A DNA stretch of 64,000 nt from Tenrec ecaudatus. Taxonomy: Eukaryota > Chordata > Mammalia > Afrosoricida > Tenrecidae. The notes under the pieces are model-generated. The model was given only the letters and a program-made list of their open reading frames with translations. It had not been told where the DNA came from and ran no database searches. Shown one piece after another: positions 1 through 11,247 of the stretch. The translations under genes were made by a program, and so were the position numbers. Within the stretch, counting starts at the first letter, position 1, and each line of letters starts with the position of its first letter. The stretch is taken from the NCBI RefSeq assembly GCF_050624435.1, contig NC_134547.1, positions 31,183,419-31,247,418 of the forward strand, read 5' to 3'.

Positions 1-2354
1 ATATCACTGAGTGACAGTAAATTAACATGCTGACATTTCCAGACTTTCAGAGCATTGCCATAAAAAGCAGTAATACAACATGACTAATTTGGACTCCGTC
101 GCTATTCCTTCGTCGGCAGAGACAGCCCTGCCCCTCCCAGGCCACCCTGCAGGCTGGGCGCAGCAGCAGCTTCCTCTGCTTTTCCAGGAAACACTTGGGA
201 CTTGAATGCGCCCTTACGCACCTTTCATGCCAGAAACCGGGCGTTGACTCCTGGCCAAGGCCTCTCCCGAGCAGCCGCCACCTGTCTGTCACAGGAGGCT
301 CCTGTCCTGCTCGGACAGACGCCGCGCAGGTCCCACAGAGCTCTGGGCCGAGACTCACCAGGAAGAAACGTCTGGAAATGGATGGGCTGCCACAAATCGG
401 CCGACGGAAGTCCTGCGCCTTGTAACACCTGATCTGAAATGAGTCCCAGGGTGGATCAGGGCCAGGCAGTGTGCAGCTGGGGTGGCCAGGAGTTGGGGGC
501 TCCCTGGAGAGCGGCTAACAAGGAGGGCAACCAGCTCAGCTGCAGCCTCTCAGAGACTGTGGAGAACGTGGTCTGACCTGGGAGCTCAGAAGAGGCTCCT
601 TTGGGTGCCATTAAGACACACCTTTAGGGCCATGGTGTGTCAGCCATCCAGTACAATCTGCGAACGTCCACAGACTCTCTGCCTGTGGACTACGTCAGGG
701 GACCCCTGGGGGACCTTGTGGCCCACGCGGCACTCATGCACAGAGGGCAAGACCAAGCTACAAAGAGGCTTCCAGGACCAAGAGACCAACCGGAGCAGTG
801 TTCTGAGGGACAGGGGACACCCATCCTGTACTTGAAATGAGCCTTCTGTTATTGGGGTCCAGGCGGTGAGGGCCCACAGAAAGTGCGGTGTAAACATTTG
901 CTAAATTAACAAATACGTGAGGTGAGCAGATTCCCCTAAATGTCTCCTCACAAGCCTTTGCACCCAAGCTCACGGCTTCCGTCTGAAGTGCTAACACAGC
1001 CTGCTTCTCCTAGCCTCAGCCACCTGGGCTCCCGAAACGAGAGTCAGTTCTCCACCTGGGAAAGGATGCTCCTTTCCAAGCGTGGCACTTCCCAGGCGCA
1101 CGTCCCGCACCCCCGGTCCACCAGCTTGTCATACAGAAGTCGCTGTGGCATTGAAAGCAGAGCCATTACTGTTTCAAACACCAGCAGGGCCATTCTTGAT
1201 GTGCAGCTTCATGAGAGACTTCCGGGATAAGCCTAAGAAGAAAGGCCTGGTGACCAGTTTGCACAAATTGAGCCAGCGAAAGCCGTGTGAACCTCAGCAG
1301 CATACACTGTGATGGAGTGCTGGAAGAGGAGGCCCTAGGCACAGGGCTGCCACAACACAGGAACGTGAAGGTGGCACAGGGCAGGGCGACCCTTGGCTTT
1401 GTGGGACATGGGGTCACCTGAGTCAGAACCAGTTTGACAGCAGCCAACCCTGAGAGCAATGGTCTTCTCGCAGCCTAGCCCTGTGCCTGGCCCATTGCAG
1501 GTGCTCCACACACACATATTTTCTCCCATCCCACAGTCCCCTTCATTGCTGCTGTTAGGTGTCTCTAGGGAGTCTCTTGCTCTTCTGGATGAAGGTTACC
1601 TAGAGACGAATCGACGCTCCTACAAACAGCACCCTGGCGAAGCCTGAGGGAGCGTGATCTGCCGGCCTGGGTATCCTCACATGCGCAAGGGGAGCCTCAC
1701 TCTGGGGAGGCGGTCCCGGGTCTGCGTTGTGATCTAGACCTGGCGCTGCCACACCTGATACAGTGCCCTCTGCCTCCCTGGCCTGAGGCTGGGCTCTGAG
1801 GACAAGAGCGTGGTGACCAGACACAGTCACCGTGTGTGTATGTGACCGTGACCCAGGTGGAGCAGAACGAGAGAGGCACGCAGGCTCCAAGTCAGTCAGA
1901 AGCAGCAAGCAGCAACAGGAGAGAGCCCCCCCCAGCCACAGCTCTGGAGCTGAGTGGCCTGCGAGGCTGGTGTGGGGTTCAGCCTGCAGAGCCAGGTGTC
2001 TGTGTCGCAGGAAGGTAAGTGGAGATGCCAGCACCGGACAGGACGCAAGTGCACCCTGCAGGTCCAGGTTTTAAGGGTCCTTCAATGATCGTACACCCAA
2101 GAAGACATGTTTCTACCAACCCCTGTGCCCGGCTGAGCAGGAAGGTGGCCTGCAGGGGGCCGGACCTAGGCTCTGAGCTCCTCCCACAGCCAGGCCCTGC
2201 TGCAGCATGGTTTGCAGGCTTGAGGGAAGGAACACAGACCCTCACCCTTTCTCCAATTTCCTCCCCCCTCCTTTGGGGCCCGCTCCTCCGCTCGAGGTCT
2301 ACACCTAGCCTCCAGAGCAGGAAGGATGAAGGTCTGGGACCCACTGTCAATGCT
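1..2354. other. GC-rich single-copy stretch, no gene recognised
   Basis: Both strands carry many overlapping open frames of 60-160 codons with no family resemblance, no splice-flanked conserved block and no codon bias that I can see. This is typical of GC-rich non-coding mammalian DNA. A short stretch near 1475-1520 (a 'gtgcctggcccattgcaggtgctc' type phrase) faintly recalls MIR/L2 but is too short to call. Confidence 0.5.
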
Positions 2355-2475
2355 GGAGCCCTAGTGGCGCAGTGGGTAAAGCAAGGTCGGTTCTCCTCCA
2401 GAGAACGATGGGGCTGCTTGTTCTGGTGAAGATGCACAGCGTCAGAAACCACGAGGAGCAGTCCTGCTCTGTCCT
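2355..2475 (+). repeat. AfroSINE, internally shortened
   Basis: Starts with the family's tRNA-like head (ggagccctagtggcgcagtg, A-box region) and ends in the 'cagtcctgctctgtcc' part of the body. The B-box stretch and the 3' 'gtcgctatgagtcgg' end are missing, so about 90 bases of a roughly 200-base element are lost. AfroSINEs are RNA polymerase III-type retroposons confined to Afrotheria. The copy is non-coding and inactive. Confidence 0.75.
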
Positions 2476-3487
2476 CCCGGGGCTTCCAGCTCCAGCCCGC
2501 GCCAGGGAGTGGGGCGGGGTGGCCATCAAGGCATTTCTTGCTGATTCTGAGCTCAAGTACAGCCTGGGCTTAGACCCCTGAGACCGGGCCCTCCTGGCTG
2601 CAAGGGTGTGCCCTCGGGGGACCAGGGCCATGAGAAGTACAGTGCTGGCATCTGGCAGGGCCTGCCGCCTCCAGCTGTGCGCTGTGACAGGCCCTGCCTG
2701 CCGAGTCTGAGGATTTGTGAGCCCCGGGCCGAGTCGCGGGCGGAGACAGTTACGAGGTAACATAAGTTGAGAGCAACCTTTCAACAGAACCGTTTGAGTT
2801 AAAATAAAGGGATTGAAAAAGAGTACAATGACCAAAAAAATCTATAAAAACGCAATTGCGCTAATATAATTTTATCACTTATTTAAAAATTTAGTCGACC
2901 CAAAAGACTACCAAGTGTGAAATTAAGGAACAGCTCCTCTACTTTTATGGAAATCACTCTTCCTCACTTGTCTAATAGCCTGATTTTGTCAGATCATTTA
3001 TTTCCATGGTTTTAAAATGAGCTTGACAGACAGAATTTTATAACACCACTTTACTGCAAATAAGAACATCATTTTCGCTTATTAAAACTGAAGCTTAGAG
3101 AAAGCATTAAAATTAACAGTTCCTCTGCTTTAACCTTTAGAATGCTGCCGTGACTTTACTCTGCAGGCTATGTGGCAGGAAGGCCTCAGACGGGCAGTCG
3201 AGGGAGGAGACTGGACGGACCATGGGGTCCAGGCCTGCAGGGACACACAGAGGATGCCCACCCAGCTGGAAAGGGCTGTGATGACCCACTAAGGAAGCCC
3301 TTCGACCAGTCAGTGGGCAGCACCTGGGGAAAGCCCACCCCAGGGGAAGCACTTTCAAAGTCAGCTGTAATCAAAGGTGAAAATGGACTGGGTTGGTCTC
3401 AGGTCAATTTCCACTCCCAGTTGCCTCAGGTGGGTCAGAGCAGAACTCTGCCCCACAGGGGTGCCCTTGGCTGTAAGGCTTCAGCAG
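2476..3487. other. Single-copy DNA, AT-rich in the middle
   Basis: GC-rich at both ends with an AT-rich core (about 2800-3130) of low complexity. No exon or repeat family could be recognised. Confidence 0.4.
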
Positions 3488-3645
3488 GGAGCCGTGGTGG
3501 CACATTGGTTAAGGCCTCAACTGATAAACCAGAGGTTGATGGTTCGAACCCACCAGCAACCACGGGGAGAAAGATGTGGCATTCTGCACCTGGCAGATCT
3601 ACTCAGTCTCTGGGGCTGATACACGTCAAAGGATGGCAACAAGTC
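3488..3645 (+). repeat. AfroSINE, diverged 3' half
   Basis: The head 'ggagccgtggtggcacattg' is followed by a clear B-box-like 'ggttcgaaccc' near 3541-3551 and then 'gggagaaagatgtggc', all in AfroSINE order. Beyond about 3600 similarity fades. This is the best-preserved polymerase III B box among the SINEs of the first 5 kb. Confidence 0.8.
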
Positions 3646-3848
3646 TCAGATGTGGGTTTCTTTGACCTTGCAGGACATTCTTAGGGGCCTCTGGATGAGC
3701 TTGGGCCCCACTGTTTCTGTTAGCTGAGGGCTTAGCTGGCTGCACCCTGGGGAGCCAGGGGCCTGCCTTTTACCCCAGGAGGCCTTGCATGTATAGAAGA
3801 CATGGCTGGAAGAGGCTCCTGACAGGTCCCTTCCTGACATGATTCCAC

Positions 3849-4150
3849 GGCTATTTACTGAGTACCTGGTGGTGTAGTGGTTATGCTCTGGGCTGCTGAC
3901 TGCAAGGTCAACAGTCCCAAACAACCAGCCACTGCTGGAAAAAAAGATGCACTTCCTATTCGGTAGAGAGTGGCTGCCTCAGATACCCGCAGAGGCAGTT
4001 CGACCCTTCTCATAGGGTCTCTCTGAGTCTGCATTGACTCAATGGCGGTGAGTTGGGTGTTTGGTTTTTCCTCTGCCAGGCACTGTTCTGGGCACTTGAG
4101 AGCACAGTGAGCAAGACCAAGACCCTGTCCCTCCACACTGAGCACATTGG
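3849..4150 (+). repeat. MIR element split by an AfroSINE
   Basis: The left half (3849-3863, ctatttactgagta) and the right half (from about 4072, ctgccaggcactgttctggg) join into the familiar MIR phrase 'tttactgag...gccaggcactgt', which is shared by all placental mammals. The AfroSINE lies exactly between them, so the MIR is the older of the two. The right edge is approximate. Confidence 0.65.
3864..4068 (+). repeat. AfroSINE, near full length, inserted in MIR
   Basis: Contains all parts in order: tRNA-like head (cctggtggtgtagtggttat), 'gctgactgcaaggtcaacag', body, 'ggcagttcgacccttctcatagggtc', and the end 'gagtctgcattgactcaatggc', followed by a T-rich tail. The 3' end resembles the BovB 3' end, which is consistent with mobilisation by BovB (inference). 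Confidence 0.88.
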
Positions 4151-4320
4151 GGGGGGGAGACATGGAGGGCTTTATGGCTGGTGAAGCGACACAGGTGGCA
4201 AAGAGAACAAAGCTGGTCCCAGGCTGGAGTCACAACAGGTGCTTGTGGAAATGAAAGGGCACTTCCGTGTCTTGGGGTTTTGTGTAGGGGTTTGCAAGGG
4301 ACTTTGTCCTGCCCTAAAGG

Positions 4321-4475
4321 ACCATGGTGGTCTGGTGGGTTAAGCCCTGGACAGCTAACCACAAGGTCAGTGGCTCAAACCCACCAGCCACACCGAGGGA
4401 GCAAGATGAGCTTATCTGCTTCCCTAATGATTTAGTCACGGAACCCATAGGACCAGTTCTACGCCATCCTGAAGG
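4321..4475 (+). repeat. AfroSINE, 3' truncated
   Basis: Head 'ccatggtggtctggtgggttaag' with 'gctaaccacaaggtcagtgg', a B-box-like 'gctcaaaccc', and the body to 'ggaccagttctac'. The last 40 or so bases of the family are absent. It is the third copy in the same orientation within 1 kb. Confidence 0.8.
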
Positions 4476-4925
4476 AGCTCCTCTAGGGAGATGGAATGAA
4501 TTACATGGCAATTGCTTATCCTGTCCGGGCCCTTCCTGGTTCCCTGGAGGTGAGACCTAGGTTAATGGCTTTGCCAGATAGAGCAGTTGGAATCTGCGAG
4601 CTTGGTCCAGAACCCCAGCAAGCCACACTGTCCCCACGGTAAACGCAATGTGAACCTCTGTGGCATCACCTGACTCATGGGGCCTCGGTACAAGAGGATG
4701 AAGTGCTGTTCTGCCCTGTGTCCCCTCAGTCACCAGCACACCTGGGTGCCTTACAGCTGCGGGGCCAAGCCATCACCATGAGGTCCCTCACTGGCCCTCT
4801 GCCTCACCAAACCCCAGTGATGGATCCCTGGTGGTACATCCAAAGCAGGCAAGTCCCACGATGCCCCGCTGCGGCTCTTCAGGTTTTCATTGGATCACTT
4901 CAAGAGGTGAGTACAGCGGTACCTC
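4476..4925. other. Single-copy DNA
   Basis: No gene recognised. A weak 'ccctggtggtacatcc' phrase near 4826 could be the stub of another AfroSINE head but is not extended. Confidence 0.35.
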
Positions 4926-4927
4926 TG

Positions 4928-5215
4928 TTGATGAACTCAATTCGTTCCAAATGCGTGTTCGAAAACGGAAAAGTTAGAGAACTGAGCATACATTTCCCAT
5001 AAGAAATCATAGAAAACCAAATACTTGGTTCTAAGGACCAATAATTATCCTTATAAATTCCTTGTTCCAGGGCCTGAACACCAAGTTAACAGCCCTAGGT
5101 TGTGGAAATACCCCCTAAACCATCTAAACACAATAAATACAGTACATTAAACACAAAAGCACAATAGAGTAAATAAAATGTTTTAAAATTGTACAGGTAC
5201 CTTACCTTGACTTGG
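4928..5215. mobile_element. Possible remnant of a cut-and-paste DNA transposon
   Basis: The stretch begins 'ggtacctctgttgatgaac' and runs through 'caattcgttccaaatgcg' and 'cccataagaaatcatagaaaacc'. Many mammalian DNA-transposon miniatures share that style (a 'tacctc...attcgttcc...cccataagaaat' run). I cannot find the opposite inverted terminus, so the family and right edge are unknown. Confidence 0.3.
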
Positions 5216-5545
5216 AGCCTTCCTGGCACCCCCGGAGCTGGAGAGAAATTGGAGGAGGGGAGGAGCAATGGGATTCTTCGGAAGGGAGGTCTCCTTCCAT
5301 AGGCCTGCTGGCAGTAAACTCCCTGGGGTCTTTCTCTGGGCCTGGTTTTACCCCTCCTCGCTTAGCCCCTGGTCTGGGTTCTTTGTTTCCTGGTTAATGA
5401 TTTCACACCTTTTGATACATTAGCCACATTCATCACTTTTCTTTCTTTTTAATGTTGATAATGTCAACTTAGCCACATTGCAGTCAGCCACCAAATAAGA
5501 CAAGTGGCGACCTGATTGAAATCTCCCAACGTTTTCTTTCTTTCT

Positions 5546-5760
5546 TTAAATCATTTTATTGGGAGCTCTTTCAGATATTACAGCAAACCATAATTCAATT
5601 AGCTCAAGCATAATTGTACACTTGCCGACACCATGATTTTCAAAACATTTGCGCTTTCTGTCTTTCGCTCTCTCGCGGCTCTCACCCTTGCCCTTTCGCT
5701 TTACCTCTGGTATCCCTCGCTTTCTTTGGAGCCCTGGTGACCAGAGTTCACGCTACTAAC
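5546..5760 (-). repeat. Old L1 3' tail (reverse)
   Basis: Read on the minus strand it ends with the 'cccaataaaatgattt' terminus used by the other L1s here (on the plus strand: aaatcattttattgggagc). The middle is diverged, with 'caaaacatttgcgctttctg' matching the 'caaaacatttgctctccac' position of the younger copies. 5' truncated and inactive. Confidence 0.65.
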
Positions 5761-5910
5761 ACACACACAAAAGCACGATGGTGAATGCTTCCACGTCCTA
5801 ACATCAGCACTGGTTCTAGTCTGAATGAGCATGGCCTTTGGACTGAAGCGTCAGTCCTTAGTGTCTGAGGCAAGATGTGACAGGTGACTCACTCTGGGCC
5901 CATACAGGTC

Positions 5911-7576
5911 ATTCTTTTTTTTTAAATCGTTTTATTAGGGGCTCATACAACTCTTATAATAATCCATACATACATCAATTATGTAAAGCACATCTGTACA
6001 TTCATTGCCCTCATCATTCACAAAACATTTGCTCTCCACCTAAGCCCCTGGCATCAGCTCCTCATTTTTCCCCTCACTCCCTGCCCCCCTATCCCTCACG
6101 AACCCTTGATAATTTATAAATTATTATTTTGTTATATCCACTCTTCTGTTGTCCGTCCACCAGGGAGGAGGTCACATATAGATCCTTGTAATTGGTTCCC
6201 CCTTTCCAACCCACCCTCCTTCCACCCTCCCAGTATCACAACTCCCACCACTGATCCTGAAGGGATCATCCACCCTGGATTCCCTGTGTTTCCATTTCCT
6301 ATCTGTATCAGTGTACACCCTCTGGTCTAACCAAATTTGTAAGGTAGAATTGGGATCATGATAGTGGGGGGAGGAGGAAGCATTTAGGAACTAGAGGAAA
6401 GCTATATGTTTCATCATTGCTACATCGCACTCTGACTGGCTCATCTCCTCCCCGCGACCCTTTTGTAAGGGGATGTCCAGTGGCCTACAAATGGGCTTGT
6501 GTCTCCACTCTGCATCCCCCCCACCCTTATTCACTGTGATATGACTTTTTGTCCTGATGATACCTGATCCCTTTAGCACCTCATTATCACACAGGCTGGT
6601 GTGCTTCATCCATGTGGGCTTTGTTGCTTCTCAGCTAGATGGCTGCTTGTTTACCTTCAAGCCTTTAAGACCTCAGGTGCTATATCTTTTGATTGCCGGG
6701 CTCCATCAACTTTCTTCATCACATTTCCTTATGCACCCACTTTGTCTTCAGCAATCATGTCAGGAAGGTGAGCATCTTGGAGTGCCAGTTTAATAGAACA
6801 AAGTACTCTTGCATTGAGGGAGTACTTGAGTGGAGGCCCAATGTCCATCTGCTACCTTAATACTAAACCTATAAATATATGCACATAGATCTATTTCCCC
6901 ATCCTCATATATATATTTGTATATATACATGCCTTTATTTAGACCTCTATAAATGCCCTTTGCTCCTAGCTTTTTCCTCTATTTCCTTTTACTTTCCTCT
7001 AGACCCACTATCATGCTCAGTCTTCATTTGGGTTTCAGTAATTCCTCTCAGTTATATTACCCTTGGTCACGCCCTACCAGGCCTCCTACACCCTCTTCGC
7101 CACCGATTTGGATCACTTGTTGTTCCCTGGGTTTGTTAACACACTTCCTTTCTTCCACCTCCCCCTCTCCCATGTTCCCCCGGAACTGTCTGTCCCATGG
7201 ATTTCTCCTCCAGATTGCTCATCCAGCCTATCTTATTTAGACAGACCTGCGGAGATAATAACATGCACAAAAACAAGACAGAGCAAAACCAAGCAACATT
7301 ATACAACAAAACAACACCAACAAACCAATGACAAACAAAACACAAGAAAGAAGAGCTTGTAGTGAGTTCAAGGGCTGTTTGTTGACCTTTAGGAGTGTTT
7401 TCCAGTCCAGTCTGTTGGGGCAACATGTCCTGGCCCTAAAGTCCACCTTCAGCATTCCCTGGGGACCTCGCAGCTCCATTCCCTTGCTGTTCTGTTGCAC
7501 CCCCTTAATGTTTTGCCTCAGTGTGGCAGGATCAGATTGGTCGCAATTCCCACCCTGTGTCTCCGGTGTTGTCCTC
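5911..7576 (-). mobile_element. L1 retrotransposon, 3'UTR-only copy, with TSD
   Basis: A 5'-truncated LINE-1 holding only 3'UTR. The tail is at the left (tttttttttaaatcgttttatt on the plus strand) and the broken 5' end at the right. It is flanked by a perfect 10-bp target-site duplication, catacaggtc, at 5901-5910 and 7577-7586, which fixes both edges. It shares its sequence order with the copies at 38.9, 60.4 and 63.1 kb: 'gctcatacaactctt', the 'gtccgtccaccagggagg' block, the 'tgtgggctttgttgcttctcagc' block, then an A-rich 'acaaaaacaagacagagcaaaacc' block. ORF1 and ORF2 are absent, so the many open frames across it are meaningless. Perfect duplication ends suggest a fairly young insertion. 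Confidence 0.92.
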
Positions 7577-7689
7577 CATACAGGTCTTTATAAGTCAAAT
7601 GTTCGGTTTGATTATCGAGCAAAGTTACAAACCCCATGAGTGGTGGAAAGTTTGGGCTGGGAGCCATTCAACAGCCCACTGGTCACTGT

Positions 7690-7805
7690 CGATTCCCGGC
7701 CTTTCTTCTGGAAGCTCCACAGAGGCTGCCACAGGTGATCGTGCTGGCATTGAAATGCCAGGGGTGTATCTTCCAGCATCATTGCCTGTTGGGTGGGATA
7801 AATCT
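7690..7805 (-). repeat. BovB 5'-end or composite SINE fragment
   Basis: The phrase order 'cggcctttcttctggaagctcc ... gatcgtgctggcattgaaatgcc ... cttccagcatcattgc' follows the afrotherian BovB 5' region read in reverse. The same block recurs near 22.3, 36.0, 37.6 and 47.1 kb. Short and diverged. Confidence 0.5.
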
Positions 7806-7998
7806 GAGTGATAGATGTTCCTGAGGCTTTTCTTAGAAACAAGCTCTGGCTGTCCCTTCACTGTTGGCCCTAACCATGTTTTCCTGACTGCTTGATCGCC
7901 TTCTCCAGCCCGCTGTGTCCCTTCCCAGCACCATCTACTCCAACGCTGTCCTCAAGGACTGGGCTTTGCGTCGGCCTCTGTAAACATGGAGCCCAGCG

Positions 7999-8816
7999 CT
8001 GCACACACATGTGACCTGGAAATCAACAAATGGGGTTTAATAAGAATAAAACACCTGTGCGCCTCAAAAGACTTCACCAAGATGGTAACAAGGCAGCCCA
8101 CAGACTGGGAGAGAATTTTTAGTAATGGCAGATCAGACAAAGGGCTCATTACTAAAATCTACAACACCCTCATGGCCTGCAGAAAGAGTCAAAAGTTAAC
8201 CCCTAAGGAAGTGGGCGAAAGAACTGAAAAGGACTTTCACTAGGGGGGGAGACCCATGTGGCCAACAAACATGAGACAGTGTTCCCGGTCATTAACCATA
8301 AGAGAAATGCAAATTAAAACAACCATGATATACCACCTAACACCCCTAATTTAAGCCCACATCAGAAAATCAGAGAGCAACAAGTGTTGGAGGGGCTGTG
8401 GTGAAGTAGGAACGCTCTTCCACTGTTGGTGGTCATGTAGATTTTTACAGCCACCGTGGAAAGCAATTTGGCGATGCTTACAGAAAATGGAAATTGGTCT
8501 ACCTTATGACCCAGCCATCGCTCTACTGGGCATATACCCAGAGGAGGCAAGAAATAAAACCCGACCAGTCATCTGTGCTCCCACATTTATTGTGGGCAGT
8601 TCACAATTGCAAAGAGTTGGAAACAACCTACATTGCCATTGATAGACGAGTGGATTAGTAAACTCTGGCACACACACACACTGGAGTACTATAAAGCACT
8701 AAAGAGTACGGATGATCACACAAAACATGTCGTTTCATGGGAAGAGTTGGCAGGAATTATGTTAAGCGAGGTCAGCCAATCTCACAAGAACAGGTATCAC
8801 ATGAGCCCCCTGAGGT
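7999..8816 (+). pseudogene. L1 ORF2 C-terminal remnant
   Basis: ORF2p is the L1 endonuclease/reverse transcriptase; only its last 270 or so codons lie here. In the first frame 'EINKWGLIRIKHLC' and 'TDWERIFSNGRSDKGLITKIYN' match the conserved tail of mammalian ORF2p. The frame is lost near 8240, nucleotide similarity continues through 'agagaaatgcaaattaaaac' and 'gggcatatacccagaggagg', and a different frame resumes at 8633 with 'DEWISKLWHTHTLEYYKALKS'. Endonuclease and reverse-transcriptase domains would lie upstream and were never inserted. Multiple frameshifts show neutral decay. Confidence 0.9.
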
Positions 8817-9640
8817 GAGTACAATCAGCACAGCAGGAATAGAAGAATAGACACTATCTCACAATAGACGGGTGGAGGCACAGGCAGTTGGGGGAAGGTC
8901 AGACCACACCCAGGGAGGTACATGTGAATCCAACATACAGAAGGGAAAGGGGGAAGGAGGGTGGAGAATGGGAGTGGAGGGAAACTGAGATGATGACATG
9001 GGGGAACAGGGCACTAACCCACCCAGGGGGAGAGGATTGGTTGTGTCTCCACAGAATTGGAGTGTGCACACAGACCCACCATGGCGCACCAAACCAGGTG
9101 CTGATGATACCCGATCTATAACCGTGTGGAGGAATGCATTGAAAGACTGCACTACAGGGCCGGCTCCAACCAGAACCAGCCTGACCCCCACCCTGGAAGT
9201 GTGTGCCGCAGGGAACAACACTAGACTGTTTGGTGGGGGAGAGGAACCGACCTACCATAACCGGACAGAAGCAAACCAAGAAGGAAAAAGAGAAAGAGAC
9301 AGTCGGCCTAGACTTCATATGGGCACACCAAGCCCAGAGGATGAGGTCCCTGCATGGACTTGCTTAGTCACAGAGAGGACTTTGGGTCTACTAACAACTC
9401 GACATGTTGTCCCTTAACTGGAGCATACAGAGACAGGGGACAATAATGGGGACACACGGTGGGGAGACAGTGTGGGAATGGAGCTTGACGGATCAGCAAT
9501 TGGAGAAAAGCTGAGCCACAGAGTCCCGAGGAGCCCCAAGAATGGACTTCCGGCTAGGAGGGGCAGGCCCCAGATCTCCCTTAGGACGAGGGGGGAGGGT
9601 CTCACAGGGACCAGCAAACAGACCTGGACCTATGTAGGGC

Positions 9641-9691
<51 letters not shown>
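9641..9691. repeat. (TTTC)n microsatellite in L1 3'UTR
   Basis: Nearly perfect tetranucleotide run. It produces long open frames of Phe-Leu-Ser and Lys-Glu-Arg repeats that are not genes. Confidence 0.95.
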
Positions 9692-11112
9692 ATCATGTCT
9701 TATTTTTCTCCTTCCTTTTCTTTCTTCAGGCGTATATTTTCTTATTGTTCGGACTAGGACATGGATGGGTTGCCTAATTATATGGGTTGGACATGGGAGG
9801 GAAGCCGGGGAGAAGGCAATGGGGCCAATGACCCTGGAAGATAGAAGGGGAAGAAGGAGATGGGGAGAAGGGTGTGGTGAGCGGACGGCGTCATGGACAG
9901 GGGAACAACTAGGGAAGTGGAACCAGCATCTAGGAGAGGGTAGAGATCCTGTGAGCATTAGAGCAACACCATGCTAGTGGAGAGGAAGCACTAAGAGGTG
10001 GAAGAGGGGGAAAGTGATGGCGGGGCAGGTGGAGGCAAAAGGAAACAGAGGCAAGCTCTAGGAAGCAAAGATAGATAGGGGGATTAACAGAGGTGTGCAC
10101 TTATGCAAATACATTAATCCATAACAACAGTGGTATTGGACTGTGTACATATATTTATAAGGCAATACACTGAAGCTGCAGATGGGCCTTGGGCCTCAGC
10201 TCATACCCTCCCTCAACACAAGAACACTTTGCTCTAACAAATTGGCATTCTGTGGTGCTCACACCCCACCCCCACGATCACTGAAGACAAAATGGGTGCA
10301 AAAGCAGAATTAGTGAAGGCAGAGGGTGGTGCCGCTGGGGTCTTAAGGCTTGAAGTTAAACAAGCAACCATGCAACAGTGAAGCAACAAGCCCACATGGA
10401 AGAAGCACAACAGCCGGTGTGATCTTGAGGTGTCAAGACCAGACAACGGGCATCAGAAGACTCACAACTAGCCGTAAACAAACAAAAATGCATTGGTGAG
10501 ACTGGAGCGGGGTTGGAGCAGAGACCCAAAGCCCATCTATGGACAATGGAATATCCTCCCACAGAGAGGTCTCCGAGAGTGGTTCAGTCAGTCAGGGGGC
10601 AGTAGAGCACTAATGAATCACACAATATACCTCTGATCCCTTGAGGCCTCCTCACCTCCCCCCCCCCGCCCCACTCTCATGACCCCAGTGCCGCACTGGA
10701 CTAGATGGGAGCATGTCCATAGGTACAGGCAAGAGATAAAACTCACAGCACATGGAACCCAGGAACAGGAATGGGAATAGAGATACCAAAAGGGTAGGGA
10801 GAAGGGAGGGAGAGGGAGGGAAGGAGCAGGGCACCCATTACAAGGATTGGCACATAACCACACCCCCCATCCAGGGGGAAGAACAACAGAAACTAGGGGA
10901 GAAGAGAGACAGTGGTCGGTGTGAGATTTGAAAATAATCTACAATCTATCAAGGGGCCACAAGGGTTGGGGGGCAGGGGGGAAGAGGAGCTGATCCCAAG
11001 GGCTCAATGGAAAGGAAATATCTAGAAAAGAATGATGGAATATATGTACGAATATGTTGGATCAATTGATGTGTGGATTGTAACAAGAGTTGTAAGAGCC
11101 CCCAATAAAATG

Positions 11113-11116
<4 letters not shown>

Positions 11117-11170
<54 letters not shown>
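11117..11170. repeat. (TA)n microsatellite forming the L1 tail
   Basis: 54 bases of pure TA directly after the L1 end AATAAAATGATTT and directly before the TSD. The repeat therefore sits where poly(A) would be expected. Confidence 0.95.
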
Positions 11171-11173
<3 letters not shown>

Positions 11174-11247
11174 GGAGCCCAAAGCAAAGACTGATGTCAC
11201 CCACATGGGACTGCTGACCTGGGCTTTTCTTTACACCCCAAACGTTA

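Larger units (their letters stand above)
7996..11171 (+). mobile_element. L1 retrotransposon, ORF2 end plus 3'UTR, with TSD
   Basis: A LINE-1 truncated at its 5' end inside ORF2. It is bounded by a perfect 10-bp target-site duplication, atggagccca, at 7986-7995 and 11172-11181. The body holds the decayed ORF2 C-terminus (to about 8815), a long 3'UTR including a (TTTC)n run at 9641-9691, and the shared L1 end 'gtaacaagagttgtaagagc' with AATAAA at 11104. It closes with a pure (TA)n tail (11117-11170) instead of poly(A). Its 3'UTR between about 8820 and 10140 differs from that of the copy at 5.9-7.6 kb, so it belongs to another L1 subfamily of the same lineage. It cannot move, since most of ORF2 is missing. 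Confidence 0.93.

Noticed and set aside
3488-3560. Functional tRNA gene, suggested by a good B box
   Set aside because: It lies in an AfroSINE, has no cloverleaf-compatible arms or anticodon loop, and continues into the SINE body.
6953-7500. Overlapping hydrophobic open frames
   Set aside because: They lie wholly in L1 3'UTR sequence, and the same frames recur in the copies at 40.3 and 61.2 kb.
7587-7995. Twin-priming (5' inversion) origin for the two L1s at 5.9-11.2 kb
   Set aside because: Each L1 has its own TSD and its own tail, so they are separate insertions.
9472-9958. Open frames with repeated FLSF or KERK residues
   Set aside because: They are translations of the (TTTC)n run inside an L1 3'UTR.
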